Shown piece after piece: positions 31,451 through 43,255 of a stretch of 64,000 bases of DNA. Position 1 is the first letter of the stretch, and the number at the start of each line of letters is the position of its first letter. The DNA comes from Areca catechu (taxonomy: Eukaryota > Streptophyta > Magnoliopsida > Arecales > Arecaceae). Both the position numbers and the translations under genes were made by a program. The stretch is from NCBI GenBank assembly GCA_021397845.1, contig CM038046.1, positions 64,498,021-64,562,020 on the forward strand. The letters are read 5' to 3'. The notes beneath the pieces are model-generated. The model was not told the DNA's origin. It ran no database searches and saw only the letters and a program-made list of their open reading frames with translations.

Positions 31451-32457
31451 TAGATAACGATGCAGGTACACTTGAAAAGAAAATGGAAGACATGATCATT
31501 CAAGAGAGACCAACTCAAGAAGGAGAAGAAATGCTAAGTAAAGACCATGCTAATCTACCAAGGAAATGAAGGTATATAACTTCTAATCTAAGAGATTTAA
31601 TCATTGGTGATCCCTCTCAAGGTGTTAGGACTAGGTCATCATATAGAGATGCACATAATTACCTAGTATTTGTATCACAAATAGAGCCACATAGTTTAGA
31701 AGAAGCTAAAAATGATCCAAACTGGATGATGGCCATGCATGAAGAACTAAGCCAGTTTGAAAGAAATAATATGTGGACTTTAGTTAATAGACCATCAGAC
31801 CATCCCATTATAGGAACCAAATGGGTCTATAGAAATAAACTAGATGAACAAGGTAATGTAGTTAGAAACAAAGCTAGATTAGTAGCCAAAGGGTACAACC
31901 AAGAGGAAGGAATAGACTTTGATGAAACCTCTACACTCGTAGCAAGACTAGAGGCCATAAGATTACTACTTGCATTTGCTTGCTACATGAATTTCAAACT
32001 TTTCCAAATAGATGTAAAAAGTATATTTTTAAATGGTTTTATATCAGAACAAGTTTTTGTAGAGCAGCCATTAGGTTTTGAAAGTCATGCTTTTTCAAAT
32101 CATGTTTTTGAACTCAATAAAGCATTGTATGGACTTAAACAAGCACCTAGAGCCTGGTATAATAGATTAAGCAAATTCTTACTTGAAAATGATTTTGGAA
32201 GAAGAAATGTTGATAAAACTTTGTTTATAAAAAAATAATAATGACATGTTAGTTGTACAAATTTATGTTGATGATATTATATTTGGTGTAACTAATAAAA
32301 CTCTTTATAGAGAATTTGCTGAGTTGATGCAGGGTGAGTTTGAAATGAGCCTTATGTGTGAACTAAATTACTTCCTTGGACTTCAAGTGAAATAATCAAA
32401 GGAAGAGTTCTTCATATACCAAGCCAAATACATCAAAGAAATCATCAAGAAGTTTGG
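31451..32457 (+). pseudogene. pol: Sirevirus copy 2 reverse transcriptase
   Basis: Linker at 31451-31690, then RT: GTKWVYRNKLDEQGNVVRNKA, QIDVKSIFLNGFISEQVFVE, KALYGLKQAPRAWYNRLSKF. The catalytic YVDD is at 32264-32275. The frame is lost in an A-run at 32229-32237 between the RAWY block and YVDD, as if one base was gained or lost. Another stop lies near 32392. Confidence 0.88.
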
Positions 32458-33190
32458 TATGGAGACAAGCAAAGAAGCAAGCACACCCATGAGTCCTATC
32501 TGTAGATTAGATAAAGATGAAGATGGCAACAACATTGATCAAAAGCTCTATCGAGGTATAATCGGATCACTGTTGTACTTAATTGCTAGTAGACTTGATA
32601 TCTTGTTTAGCATATGTGTTTATGCTAGATTTCAATCTAATCGAAAAGTATGACATATGCTTGATGTAAAAAGAATCATAAAATATCTAAGAGGAACAAG
32701 TAATTTAGGTCTATGGTATTCAAAGCAATCATCATTGAATTTAATTAGTTTCTTAGATGCTGATTATGGTAGATGCAAAATAGATAAAAAGAGTACTAGT
32801 GGTACATGCCAATTTCTAGGATTGAATTTAATCTCATGGCATTGTAAGAAACAAAACTTTGTAGCACTATCTACTGTTGAAGTAGAGTATGTAGTTGCTA
32901 GGAGTTGTTGTGCACAAGTGCTTTGGATTAAACAATAATTAGAAGACTTTGGTATTACACAATCCAAAATTTTTATGAAATCTGATAACACAAGTGTTAT
33001 TAATTTATCTAAAAATCTAATTTAGCATTCTAGAACAAAGCACATAGAGATTAGACATCATTTTATTAGGGATCATATTTTGAATTGTGATATTGTGCTT
33101 GAATTTGTTCCTACTGAAAATCAACTTGCTGATATTTTCACTAAGCCTCTTAATTTATATAGATTTCAATTGATTAGAGGTGAATAAGGT
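32458..33190 (+). pseudogene. pol: Sirevirus copy 2 RNase H
   Basis: KLYRGIIGSLLYLIASRLDI, then VKRIIKYLRGTSNLGLWYSK, LDADYGRCKIDKKSTSGTC (catalytic Asp region) and the end-of-pol signature HIEIRHHFIRDHI near 33045. Stops occur near 32652, 32936 and 33024. It is uninterrupted by insertions, unlike copy 1. Confidence 0.87.
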
Positions 33191-33562
33191 CTATGTGACC
33201 CATTTTAGAAAACTTGACCTAATTCTTCAAAACTAAGGAAACATTATCTAGAAAGCCTTCAACATCAAATTAAGGATAATGACCAGTTCTCTTAGTGTAT
33301 ACCTTTCATTTGAAACCATTTTTGAACTATTTTAAACCTTTTACAAAGTTTTGGTTTGAGTCGACTTGAGCTACAGTGCTCAAGTCAAGCCGACTTGAAT
33401 TGCGGGTTAAGCATTTTTATATAAAAATCACAGAACCCCTCTTAGAGACTTAAGTTCACTTAAACCCTAGCAAAGCTCTTATTCACTTTTTGCAAGCTTT
33501 GATTCACAAAATCCTACCCTACATTCTCCCAAAATCCGTTCCATCCAAACACAATTGGTCCT
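33191..33562 (+). promoter_or_regulatory. Spacer between pol and third ORF of copy 2, with LTR-like motifs
   Basis: No coding sequence. Motifs GAGTCGACTTGAG, CAAGCCGACTTGAAT and neighbours lie at about 33356-33410, matching the cluster before the third ORF in copy 1 and the motif arrays in the LTRs. TTTTTATATAAAAATC at 33413-33428 is a possible TATA element. Confidence 0.45.
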
Positions 33563-35548
33563 AATGGCTCCGAAGAAAGCTGTTGGCAAGAGATCTCGTC
33601 GAGCTTAGCCTATTATTGAATGATAAAGAAGAAAAAAGAGATGGCAAGAAGAGCCAACTCGGACTGATGAAGTGGAAGAACAAGAAGTCAATCAGGAAGA
33701 CCGAACTCTATCCTCTATGCAGCCTCGACCGATCATTTTGATGGGAAACCGACCCATGATTACCGGTAGGAAGATTAATTTCACTTTTTTAGAAAACCAG
33801 GATTTCTGGATTAGTAATTGGATTGAATCTCAGGGCTGGGAATTTTTCTATAGTTTGGATTTGGCTACATACCCTAGCCTAGTCAAATCCTTCTATGAAA
33901 ACCTAACCCTAGAAGAAAATGGTGTTACTTAAACTATTAAAGGGGTTAGAGTGACTATGAATGAGGAATGTCTAAGCCAAGCTCTCCAAATGCCGAGTAA
34001 TGGGATCTACCATCTAGTTATGAGGGAAAGACAAAGGACTTTGAGCCTGATATTGGAAACCAATACTATGAAATAAATTACTAATGTAAAGGCTAATGTC
34101 CTTTCCCTAGAGATGAGGCTACTTCATAACATTGTCAGTAGAATATTTTTGCCTCACACTGGTAGATTTGACTGGGTTAGTGAGAGAGATTTAGTTTTCA
34201 TGAGATATATTATTGAGGGGGAGGCCCTCAATCTCCCATACATTATGCTAACCCAGATAAGAGATGCCGTCGGGAAGGCCAAGGCATGTTTGCCCTATGG
34301 TATGGCCTTCACACTTATTTTCCGACATTTTGGTATTGTGCTTAAAAGGGAGGACAGCAGGTTGTTACGGCACACTGATACCTATTCAGCTAAATCACTT
34401 CAATGTATGGGTTATCATCAAGTTGAAGGGGCTTGGTTGAAGAAGGGATCAGATCAGGAGGTTGGAGGATCTTCAGATGATGATGAGGAGCAGCTAACTG
34501 AGGAGATTGGGACTGTTGCTAAGCCTTCTACACTTAAGGAGACTGCACTACTACTACTACTGCTTAGCTTATTGTTACTGATGCTGAGGAGTTAGAGCAT
34601 AGAGAGAGGATTCCTAGGACTTTCCCAGGATCTCCACTAGCTCCAGCATCTCCACCTGCATCAGTACCTGTACCTCTAGTGTCAGCACCTATAGTAACTG
34701 ATACACCTGCTCCAGGTCCATCACTGATACTTCGAGACCATCTAGTGATACTCCTGCACCTTCAGTGTCTCATGCATTCTTTGCCTAGCAGATGAGACAG
34801 CTATCTCAGACTCTGACCAGCTCCATTGGTTCGATGTTTGGCGAGCTTTGTCAAACAGTCGACACCAAACATGACGAGATCTATGGTAAGATAAGATAGT
34901 TGCACTCCAGGGTAGATAGTGTTCAGTCTGCCAGACCACAGCCATAGATTGATATACAGGCACTATCAGACTCCCTCAGGATAGCATCATATGAGATCCG
35001 ACAGACTGTAGCTCATAGTATTGAGGACTTCAGATCAAAATTACGTGAGATGAGCTATAGAATGGGATCAATTGAGCAAAGCAAGAAGATGGAAGATGAC
35101 TACACAATAAGAGTGGGAATTCTCGGAGAAGAGTTTAGAAGAATGAGAGGATCAGCAGAAGCTTTTACTAAAGCTCAGGCTAGTGAGCTCATTGCTCTTC
35201 AAGAAGTGAACAAGAAGATTCAGACTGAGCTAAGCATAGTATGGGATTTTCTAGCTAGGCTATCTTCAGACATTCAGGCTCTTGGAGCAGCTAGATTTGT
35301 GCTAGTCAGCCTGCATCTCATCTTAGACAGCCTGCACAACACTTTAAACAGCCTCCACCTTAGTCTACCCAGCCACCACATTTTGTTCCACCTGGTTTAT
35401 TTGACCCATAACCTATCTCTTCCAGACCACCACCTGAAACATCCACTAGCACTAGAGGACCTTCTTATCAGCGTAGATCTTGGCAAGGTAGATCTGAACC
35501 CATTAAAACAAAACCTTTTATAGAAGAGCCTAGTGATAGTGACTAGAC
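33563..35548 (+). pseudogene. Sirevirus copy 2 third ORF, unknown function
   Basis: Starts at ATG 33563 (MAPKKAVGKRSRRA) with an early stop. The main domain lies at 33672-34595 in one frame with stops near 33930 and 34074: KINFTFLENQDFWISNWIES, LSLEMRLLHNIVSRIFL, TGRFDWVSERDLVFMRYIIE and LLRHTDTYSAKSLQCMGYH. A Ser/Asp/Glu patch (GGSSDDDEEQ) and a Thr/Ser/Pro/Ala-rich linker follow. The last part at 35050-35300, in another frame, is helical. It resembles ORFs found after pol in plant Sireviruses; I see no signal peptide, fusion peptide or membrane span, so 'envelope-like' is not justified by this sequence. Confidence 0.72.
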
Positions 35549-36317
35549 TAATGTCTGTATTTTTGCTTTCAACCTTTTGTAAGCTGTATTGAACACTTTG
35601 AAAGAAATGAAAATATCTCCTTTATTACTTCTTATTGTGTTTGTAATGTGATTTGTGGAATGTGACAAAGATTTTTAAATTAGAATATCAAAATTTCTTT
35701 GAGAAAGTGAAATTATCTTAAACAATCTTGACAATCTTCTCATTCTACTTCAAAAATCAAGATTTATGTACTTAATAAAGGGGGAGAATCATTTTAATTG
35801 AATACCTTTTTGATTATTAACAAAAAGGGGGAGAATGATATTGATATTGAATGATATTGAATACATGGAAAATTGGTAGAAGAAATAGTGAAAAAGAATG
35901 TTTTTTAATGAAAATTATGTTGTTTCCAAATTTTCTGAACATACAACAAGGGGGAGAAAAATTTGTTGAATGGCTTAAATTCATTTACATTTTCTCTCAA
36001 ATATGTGCAAATTTGCTCAGATTAGAACTTGCTATAAGCATTTGTTGATATCTCAAGACTTGATACCTTTTGCCAACCTAAAACTTTAATATATTTCTGG
36101 AAAATACAGCTTTCGAAAATTGTTTCTTATGATTCATAGTGATCTTATTTCAAAAGCTCTGATATATTGTCTATATGCAAGCTTTGATACATTGATTTCA
36201 AAGACATTCTTAGTATACAACTCATACATGTTAATATTTACTTCCAAGTATACTTATACATGTAATTGTAAAGTTTTTCCATGCTCGGTGTTTGGTCATC
36301 ATCAAAAAGGGGGAGAT
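35549..36317 (+). other. Sirevirus copy 2 3' untranslated region with four polypurine tracts
   Basis: Tracts of the form AAAGGGGGAGA occur at about 35777-35788, 35823-35836, 35948-35958 and 36304-36317; the last abuts the 3' LTR. There is no coding sequence. The repetition is a recognised Sirevirus feature and is clearer here than in copy 1. Confidence 0.88.
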
Positions 36318-36801
36318 TGTTGACCCCTTAAGTGATTTTGATAATAACAAAACATTGGAGCATGCATTTGTCTTACAAAAAACTCTTTAAGTGAATTACA
36401 AGTTTTTGTAGGATGATCTTAATGCCCAATTGCAACTCCTGCAACCTTATTATATGTTATGTGTTGTGTTGTAATTGTTTCATGTAAAGAAGAACCCAAA
36501 GAAAGATTGATGTAATATTTTTGAGAAAGGGTTACTTTTATATGTTTTTCAAGCTTAAATTTCTTTAGAATTTGTCATTAGTTGAGTTGGGAAGAGTTTT
36601 AATTGTTGAAGAGTTGCTGGATTAATTCTGGAGATGAGTTAAAGCTTTTGTTAGAAATTCACTCGAGCCGACTCGCATGAAAAGAGCTGACTCTAATCTA
36701 TGGAACGGTTGAAGGATTCTGACATGCAGAGATCCGAGCTGACTCAGAGGAACTTGAGCCGACTCATCGAGAATATCATTTCTTGAATCAGATAGGTGAG
36801 G

Positions 36802-38224
36802 TGATGCAGGACTATTTATGTATGCTAGTTATTTTTCTGTGATTAGGTATTAAGTTAGGAGTTTGTATCCTGAATTTCAAGCCAAGATATTAAGCAAGGA
36901 ATTCTATAGAAATCGAAAGCACAGGCATGCAGAAATAAACACTAAAAGTGAAGAAACAGTATAGTCGAGACTGAAAAGCCTCAGTAGGATTAGCTCTTCT
37001 GCAATACCACTACCAAAAAAGTCTAGGGGGTGTACCTAGTAGAGATTTGAAGATCAATCCATGAGGAGTTCGCTCTGCTCTCTCGGATGCGGCCTAGAAA
37101 ACAAAACTATCGACCTTGCGGATCGGTGGCCCAAAAGCTAATCAACTAAAATCCTGGATTTATGAACTCTGAGGGACTAGCAAATCACCTAACAAATGTT
37201 AGAAAAAAAAAAGTAGGCTAGATGGCTGAAAGAAGAAGAAGGGGAAGAGGTTTGAGGGAGGCGGCCAAGAGATGAAGAAGGCTGGTGGCTTGGAGGCAGG
37301 GTGCAGGGATCACAGAAACCTTGAGGGATCATACAGATATCCTTAATCACATAGAAATTCACACAGAATTCACACAGAAAGTTAAGAAGAACTCAAAAAA
37401 TTTTTCATATTCAATAACATAAAATATACATGAGAGGGAGGCCTTTATATAGGCATACAAAACTTGGTCTCTAAGAAAGGGTATAAATGTAAAACCCAAT
37501 GTATCCTTTTCCCATCCAAATACATAGAAGTGTCCCCTCCCAATTGGGCTGATACTCTCTTTTTTCTTCTCCTTATTGGATTGGGTGGCCAAGGGAGGTA
37601 ACCATAAGAGGGGCGCCTAATTCATGAAGAGCATTGGGCTTTGGGCGACCCACCTCAATGTCGGGCAGGCTTTGGGGTTTCTTCGGTTGTCCTTCTTCCT
37701 GGTAGGCTGATGCTGTTGTCCTGGTCTTCAAGGATGATGATCGTCAAGGTCCTTCTCATGCAATCCAAAGTGGCACATTCAAGTATGACTGGGACTCCTT
37801 GAAGTTGTCAAATCTTCACCCTGGCTGAGGTCCATCAGTGTCTTGAGTCTTTTTCTTACTGAACTAGACTGGACTCAACATAGGACTTGAACAAAACTAT
37901 AGGACTCAAATTGACACAAGACCCAAAATGACATAACAAGACCAAAATGACTAAAGACTCACAATGAGCTAATTTGAATGACTAAGCTCAACTGAGCTGA
38001 ATATAACCCAAAACTTGACTCATAAACCCTAATGGTGTGAGTCAACTCTAAATACAGGACTCAAGTGTAACAAGGCCTGAAAAACAAAACTCAAGGCCCA
38101 AATACAGGACTCAAATGGCTAACACAGCCATATTATTGGACTCAAAGTCAATATTTGAATCATGCTAATGGACTCAAAACTCAGGGATCTATAGTGAACT
38201 AGGATTGACCTGATGTCCCCATCA
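36802..38224 (-). mobile_element. A-like solo LTR, minus strand, in Sirevirus 3' LTR
   Basis: About 1423 bp; plus-strand ends TGATGCAGGAC and TCCCCATCA. Flanking pentamers TGAGG (36797-36801) and CGAGA (38225-38229) would match with two transitions. On the minus strand it begins TGATGGGGACATC, close to the TGGTGGGGACACC of element A, and has a TATATAAA box in the complement of 37445-37452. Repeated GAGCTGA/GACTCAA phrases at 37850-38150 also recall the A LTR. No internal sequence is present. Confidence 0.78.
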
Positions 38225-39283
38225 CGAGATGACCCGAAGGCAGTCCATGCCGACTCATTTATTCAGTCAGGCTTCCAAGTCGACCCTTCAGGCATCCGAG
38301 CCAACTCCACCAATGTCCAGAAAAATTAGTTATGAGATAACAGCCAGGAGAGCCGACTTGAAGAAACCCAAGGCGACTCCTTCGGAGTATAACTTTAAAA
38401 ACCTGAGAATCCGACCCGACCCGATTGAGGCGAGCTGACTCAACCAGAGTAAGGAATTATCAACACTAAGGTTCTGAGCTGACTCGATTATGGTGAGCCG
38501 ACTTGACCAGAGTGAAGAATCAACTCTTTGAGGAATCCGAGCTGACTTGAGGAATCCGAGCCGACTCGAACATTGATTCCAGGCAGGTAACGGCTAGTTC
38601 CATAACTTCATTTTTGAATTGAAAAAGTGCTCCAACGGTCATATGTCAAGTCCCAATAGTCTACAATGACTATATCCACCCAAGAACAGTACAAGACTCT
38701 ATAAATGAGGGATTTAGACAACCTTTGAAGAAGCTAATGCTTAATTGAACATTAAAAGAGCTTGTGAGCAAGAGAGCACAAAAAGAACATTCAAGTCAGC
38801 CTTCAAGTCTTCACCAACTCCTACCAAAAGCTTGAAGCACTTATTGAAGAAGAAGCGGAAGCCATTGAAGTGTATTAAAGCCCATTTAAGAAGGCTTCTC
38901 TTGAGCTACAACTGCAACCATCAAACAACTTGGGTTTGTCATTAGTTGCTTACTTTCTTTTAACTCTTTGTGAGTTTGTGGGTTATTGGTGAGCCTGGTT
39001 TAAAATCCAAGTTGGGTTGTTAGTGATCCCATTTTAAAACTAACGTTGTAAGGGTTTTTGGTGAGCCCAGTCAAAACCAAGGTTAGGTTCTTGGTGATCT
39101 GGTTCAAAACCAAGTGTTGGGTTTTTGGTGAGCCCAGTTGAAAAAACAAGTTGGATTTTGGATTGTGAGCCTAGTAAAACAATCCGACTGTATTCCGATA
39201 GTGAATATAGTGAAAATCCCAACTGGTACATGGATAGTGGATGTAGGAGTGAGGGTGCTCCGAACCATTATAAATTTGCTGTG

Positions 39284-39357
39284 TTTGCATTGTGCTTTCT
39301 CTGTTTGTGTTTACTTCCGCTTTGCATTGTGCTTTCTCTGTTTGTGTTTACTTCCGC
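39284..39357 (+). repeat. Perfect 37-bp tandem duplication
   Basis: 39284-39320 and 39321-39357 are identical (beginning TTTGCATTGTGC). It is absent from the shared LTR and the solo LTR at 1052, so it arose after this LTR separated from them. Confidence 0.92.
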
Positions 39358-39474
39358 TCCTAATTATTTGAAACACAGCACCTACCACTAAATTAGATTT
39401 AAAAGAGCACATATCTGATTAAATTTTTTAAATTCCCAATTCACCCCCTTCTTAGGAAAGCCAACTTGATAACA

Positions 39475-39679
39475 ATAGTAACTTAGGTCTCACCGTTATG
39501 ATCTCCATCATTACCCTAATTCCTTTGCCCTAACCTACAGGGTTCATCATAATGTTTAAATAAGACATAATAGTATGATGAAATAAAGTACCTTTTATTA
39601 ATATAATAATATCATACAAGAGTTAGAAGATTACAAAAATGTCCTTACAAAGATTGGCTTTTAGGGCACTTTGCTTTCA
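39475..39679 (-). repeat. Copia LTR fragment, minus strand (left arm of palindrome)
   Basis: The complement begins TGAAAGCAAAGTGCCC and reads GCCAATCTTTGTAAGG ... GGTGAGACCTAAGTTACTAT. It matches 39999-40207 in opposite orientation with scattered substitutions. It is the first ~205 bp of a copia LTR cut at 39474 by the Sirevirus array; the rest should lie left of the window. Confidence 0.8.
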
Positions 39680-39998
39680 ACTCATTCACTAAAGCACTAC
39701 CATAGCAGCAGTTTGATCGTCACTTAGATTGTATGGGTGTAAGATATAAGGGCGATTTACTTTAGTGCAAGTGAGAGATTGGAATAATTGTGCTCTAAAA
39801 GCCAATTTTTGTACAGGCATTTCTACAATCTTCCAACACATGTATGATATTACTTAGTAATAAAAGTAATTGTTGATTTACAAAGAATAACATAGCAAAT
39901 CCATTCACTAAAGCACTACCATAGCAGTAGTTTGATTGCCACTTAGATTGTATGGGTGTATGATACAAGAAAAATTGGCTTTAGTGCAAGTGGGAGAT
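39680..39998 (+). pseudogene. Duplicated end of a copia pol gene with polypurine tracts and LTR start
   Basis: Two near-identical blocks. Block 1 (39684-39779) and block 2 (39901-39998) each read the last codons of a copia polyprotein (PFTKALP, then FDRHLDCMGVRYK in block 1), followed by the purine tract AGTGGGAGAT. A truncated LTR start lies between them (39780-39900: TGGAATAATTGTGCTCTAAAAGCC). So about 217 bp spanning pol end, tract and LTR start are duplicated in tandem. Confidence 0.75.
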
Positions 39999-42350
39999 TG
40001 AAAGGATTGTGCCCTAAAAGCTAATCTTTGTATGGGAATTTCTATAATCTTCCAACTCGTGTATGATATTACTTATCAATAAAAGGTAATTATTGATTCA
40101 TCTTACTTCTACATCTTATCAAGATTATGATGAACCCCATAGGTTAGGGCAATGAAATTAGGGTTATAATAGAGATCATAATGGTGAGACCTAAGTTTCT
40201 ATAAACTATAATCTAAAATATTCCTAGTTATTGGATCATCAATTCGGAGATTGATGTTTCTAGAAAGACTAGCACATCCTATGTATGCTCGAGGGAGAGG
40301 GTGGTTGGTCTCACAGCCACTTCTGTAGGAACAATAATACAAGGATATTGGTGCTCATTAGGATATGTGTTCACTGAATTGATTTTCCTTGAGAACTTCT
40401 TATGGAGGTCTTACTAATTATCAAAAAATGGTTCTCATAGTGGGAGTTGTGCAAGTGATCCTTAGACCTGAGATCACCATGTTTTCTTATGCATATAAAG
40501 CTATATTTTAGTTCATACTCATTCATGACAAAGATTCATGTATGCGGTGTTCTCAAACATGGTGGATTATGCTTGAAAAATGTAAGTGGATAAACAAGAA
40601 ATCGACCACTCCTAGTAAGAGGACTTATCCCATGTAATCTCTTCGATTTTTGACTCAAGAAATCTTTGATCAAAGTATGATGAGATTAGAAAGGGTTTCC
40701 AATCTTACATCGATTGAGTCTTCATTATCAAATTGAGATTTGGAAGGATTAAAAGCTAGGGTTTGACAATTCTCCGTACGCATCACTTATTCGAGATAAA
40801 GGAAGATCGAAGAATCAAATTGCACGGTAACTTTCCACTGAAATGTATTTTGGTAATTTCAATCAAATTTCTTATCTTCTGACTAGGTAAATACATTGCT
40901 AGATATCAATCATGTCTTGTATATTTTCATGAATCAAATTGGTTGGATTCAGAAGTCAATTTGAAAGTTTATTCGAATTAGCAACTTGGGTCAGCTCGAT
41001 TTGACCTAATTAGTCAATCAATTTTGATCATATCGAAACAGGTTGGACCTAGACCTATTGCTAGCTAGATATGGAGCCCAAAAGGTCAAACACACTAGGA
41101 AATTGGCCAAGGAAGTCAATTGGATTTTGGTTAGGATCATTGGATCCTAATAGGCTAGCTAATTTGCATACTAGCATATATTTGCTAACCTAACTCCTAA
41201 CCCAATTAGATTGGGTCAGTTTGCTTGCTATTTGGGCTAACCAATTTAAGTGAGACTTAGATTAGATTGAGTCCTAATTGGGACAGTATTTATCTATATT
41301 TATCTAAAATTTATTGAACATTATCCTTGGATTAAGGAAGAGTCCAAAGGGGATTGGACTCTTGGCACTATACTGGCATGCACCAAGATTAAAGGGCGCA
41401 GAAGGACCAAGAGTCCTTCTACCACTTAATCACCTATTCTAGATAAGTGCTAAGCCTCTCTCTCTTATCCACACATCCATTTGAATTGGGCTTAATCAGT
41501 CAAAAGGTTGGTTATGGCATGGAGAAGTGTGGCGCACAAAATGAAGGGATGCATCCCTTCATGTTTAGCATGCAATCATAAATCTAGAAGTCCTTCTATT
41601 TAAAGGCTTCTAGTTCTCTGATATAATCTTTGGAATTCCACATCCCTTAGCCAAATTTTAATTGGTTACTTGCCACATGGAAAGTGAAAAAATTGTAGAA
41701 AAATTGAAGAGATACATATAAGTCTCTTGGCACAATGATATGGCATGATGTGGCATATCAAGATAAAACCTTTCACCCAAGGGACTCTTTCTACTTGAAG
41801 GGTCCTATCTAATCATTAGAAAATTACATCAACGGCTAAGAAAAATGTTTATTAGGCACCCCCTCACTCAATATATAAAGGCATCGGTATTTTGATGCAA
41901 ATTAGATCCGTAAGAAATCTTTTCTATCAATCTTCCTTCTCTTAGGACAAAATGTCTTCTTTAAAACAAGGCTTATCATTTTAAGACAAGAGTCTAGGAT
42001 GAGATATAGGAGGGATAATCAAATTCTAAGAGAGGATTTAGAGAGGTCTCTCGGTGCCTTATAGGAGGGTAGGGGTTCTAGCAAACGGAGAAAGGCTACT
42101 GAAGGAAGAAAGGCTGCCGGGAAGAGTCTTAGTCAAATAAGCAAGCTTAATAAGAGTGCCTCCTTGGTCTGGTTCCTGTGTGGATAACCTCTAGAGGGCA
42201 ACACTTGTGTGCCTTGTTGAAATTAAGGAGCATAGCACTCCAGGAACTTCTCTATAATCCTAAAGTTATGATTTATTAGTTGTCGTGGTCAAGAAATCGT
42301 TGGGTCAAGGGTTCCGGCTGATTAGGATTTCAATAATGAAAATTTTTTAA
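39999..42350 (+). repeat. Copia LTR, plus strand (right arm of palindrome) and following degraded sequence
   Basis: Starts TGAAAGGATTGTGCCC right after a polypurine tract. I see no coding sequence to 42350. 40207-42350 is A/T-rich with GGGTCAGCTCGATTTGACC-type phrases (40990) and host-like low complexity; the exact LTR end is not clear. A purely non-coding LTR of about 2 kb is plausible for this type, and the right border may lie near CCATTGCA (42360-42367). Confidence 0.5.
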
Positions 42351-42379
42351 ATCCAATCTTCCATTGCATTAGCCTGAAC

Positions 42380-42620
42380 CCAATAAGTGGCCCGCTACTA
42401 CAACTCATGCATGAGGCCCAAAGCTTCGACTCAGGTGACCTGGTCTTGAGATGTGCAGAAGCCTCCCAACTTGACTACTACAGAAAGCTATCCTCGAACT
42501 GGGAAAGCCCCTACGGGGTGGTCGAAGCCCTATCCAAAGGAGCCTACCGAATTGCTAGACTCGATGTCACTCAGCTTCTCCAAACATGAAATATCGAAAA
42601 CTTGAGGATGTACTACCAGT
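42380..42620 (+). pseudogene. pol: Tat (Ty3/gypsy) integrase C-terminal end
   Basis: Reads SFDSGDLVLRCAEAS, LSSNWESPYGVVEALSKGAY and ARLDVTQLL, then NIENLRMYYQ after a stop near 42587. This is the characteristic end of Tat-lineage polyproteins (GDLVLR...NWEGPY...GAYRL...NxENLRxYY). A one-base shift near 42415 separates the preceding RYYN-like codons. The rest of this pol is not in the window. Confidence 0.85.
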
Positions 42621-42724
42621 GATGCACTTCCCCTACTGAAGGATGAAATGGAATGCACCTTTGACAGCATGGTCCAGCTTGACTTTCCAAAGCTCCATAC
42701 TTATTTGTCAAGCCCCAGGCCGAT

Positions 42725-43235
42725 GAAGGAAAGCTAGGAGCCTCAAAGCACCGCACTAATTAAGTCAAGAGCCCCAGAGCCCCACACTTATGAAGCCAGG
42801 AGCCTTAGAGCCCCGCACTTATCAAGCTAGGAACCTTAGAGCCTCATACTTATTAAGTCAGGAGCCTCAAAGCGCCGCACTCTTAAGCCGGGAGCCTCAA
42901 AGCCGTGCACTCATTAAGCCAAGAGCCTCAACACCCTACACTCATCAAGCTGGGAGCCTTAGAGCCCCACACTTATCTATCGGACCCCCAGGTTTGGCAA
43001 AGCAAGCCTGGAGCCTCAAAACCCTGTACTTATCAAGTCGGGAGCATTAGAGCCCTTCACTCATTATGCTAGGAACCTTAGAGACCCACACTCAATAAGC
43101 TGGGAGCCTCAGCACTCAGCACTCATTAAGCTAGGAGTCTCAAAGCCTAGCACTCATCCATCAGAACCTAGGTCCGATAAAGGAAGCTAGGAACTCCAAA
43201 GCCCCATGCTTATCTACCATCCCCTTGGTCTGGTG
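42725..43235 (+). repeat. 31-bp minisatellite in Tat 3' region
   Basis: About twelve units of the form AAGCCAGGAGCCTCAAAGCC plus CCGCACTTATC, mostly 31 bp, with two longer spacers that mention GGACCCCCAGGTTTGGCAAAG. Units are diverged at 10-25% by eye. Tat elements often carry repeats between pol and the 3' LTR. Confidence 0.9.
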
Positions 43236-43255
43236 GAGGATGTAGAGAAGCTCCA

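Larger units (their letters stand above)
1..39474 (+). mobile_element. Tandem Sirevirus (Ty1/copia) array, left end outside window
   Basis: Two Sirevirus internal regions read in the same direction and are joined by one LTR (20340-21938), with a second LTR closing the array on the right (36318-39474). Sirevirus assignment rests on the gag-protease-integrase-RT-RNase H order, the YxDD reverse transcriptase, a long third ORF downstream of pol, repeated AAAGGGGGAG polypurine tracts before each LTR, and the tRNA-Met-type primer site TGGTATCAGAGC. LTR ends are TGTTG and CAACA. The two copies differ by many substitutions and carry different insertions. The sequence right of the array, ATAGT, should recur left of the first LTR outside the window. 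Confidence 0.85.
36318..39474 (+). repeat. Sirevirus copy 2 3' LTR, split by a solo LTR
   Basis: Starts TGTTGACCCC and ends GATAACA, where relatives end GGCAACA. After removing the 36802-38224 insertion and its target copy it is about 1.73 kb, slightly longer than the shared LTR. The second piece holds a dense run of GAGCCGACTC-like motifs (38246-38575), the sentence-like GTGAGCCTGGTT repeats (38990-39190) and a perfect 37-bp duplication (39284-39357). The extended right end seen in the shared LTR is also present. The next bases, ATAGT, are the presumed outer target duplication. Confidence 0.87.

Noticed and set aside
33563..35548. Retroviral envelope gene
   Set aside because: No signal peptide, membrane span or Cys-rich ectodomain could be seen.
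42725..43235. CRISPR-like regular repeats
   Set aside because: Units are contiguous, with no unique spacers, diverged, and part of a plant Tat element.
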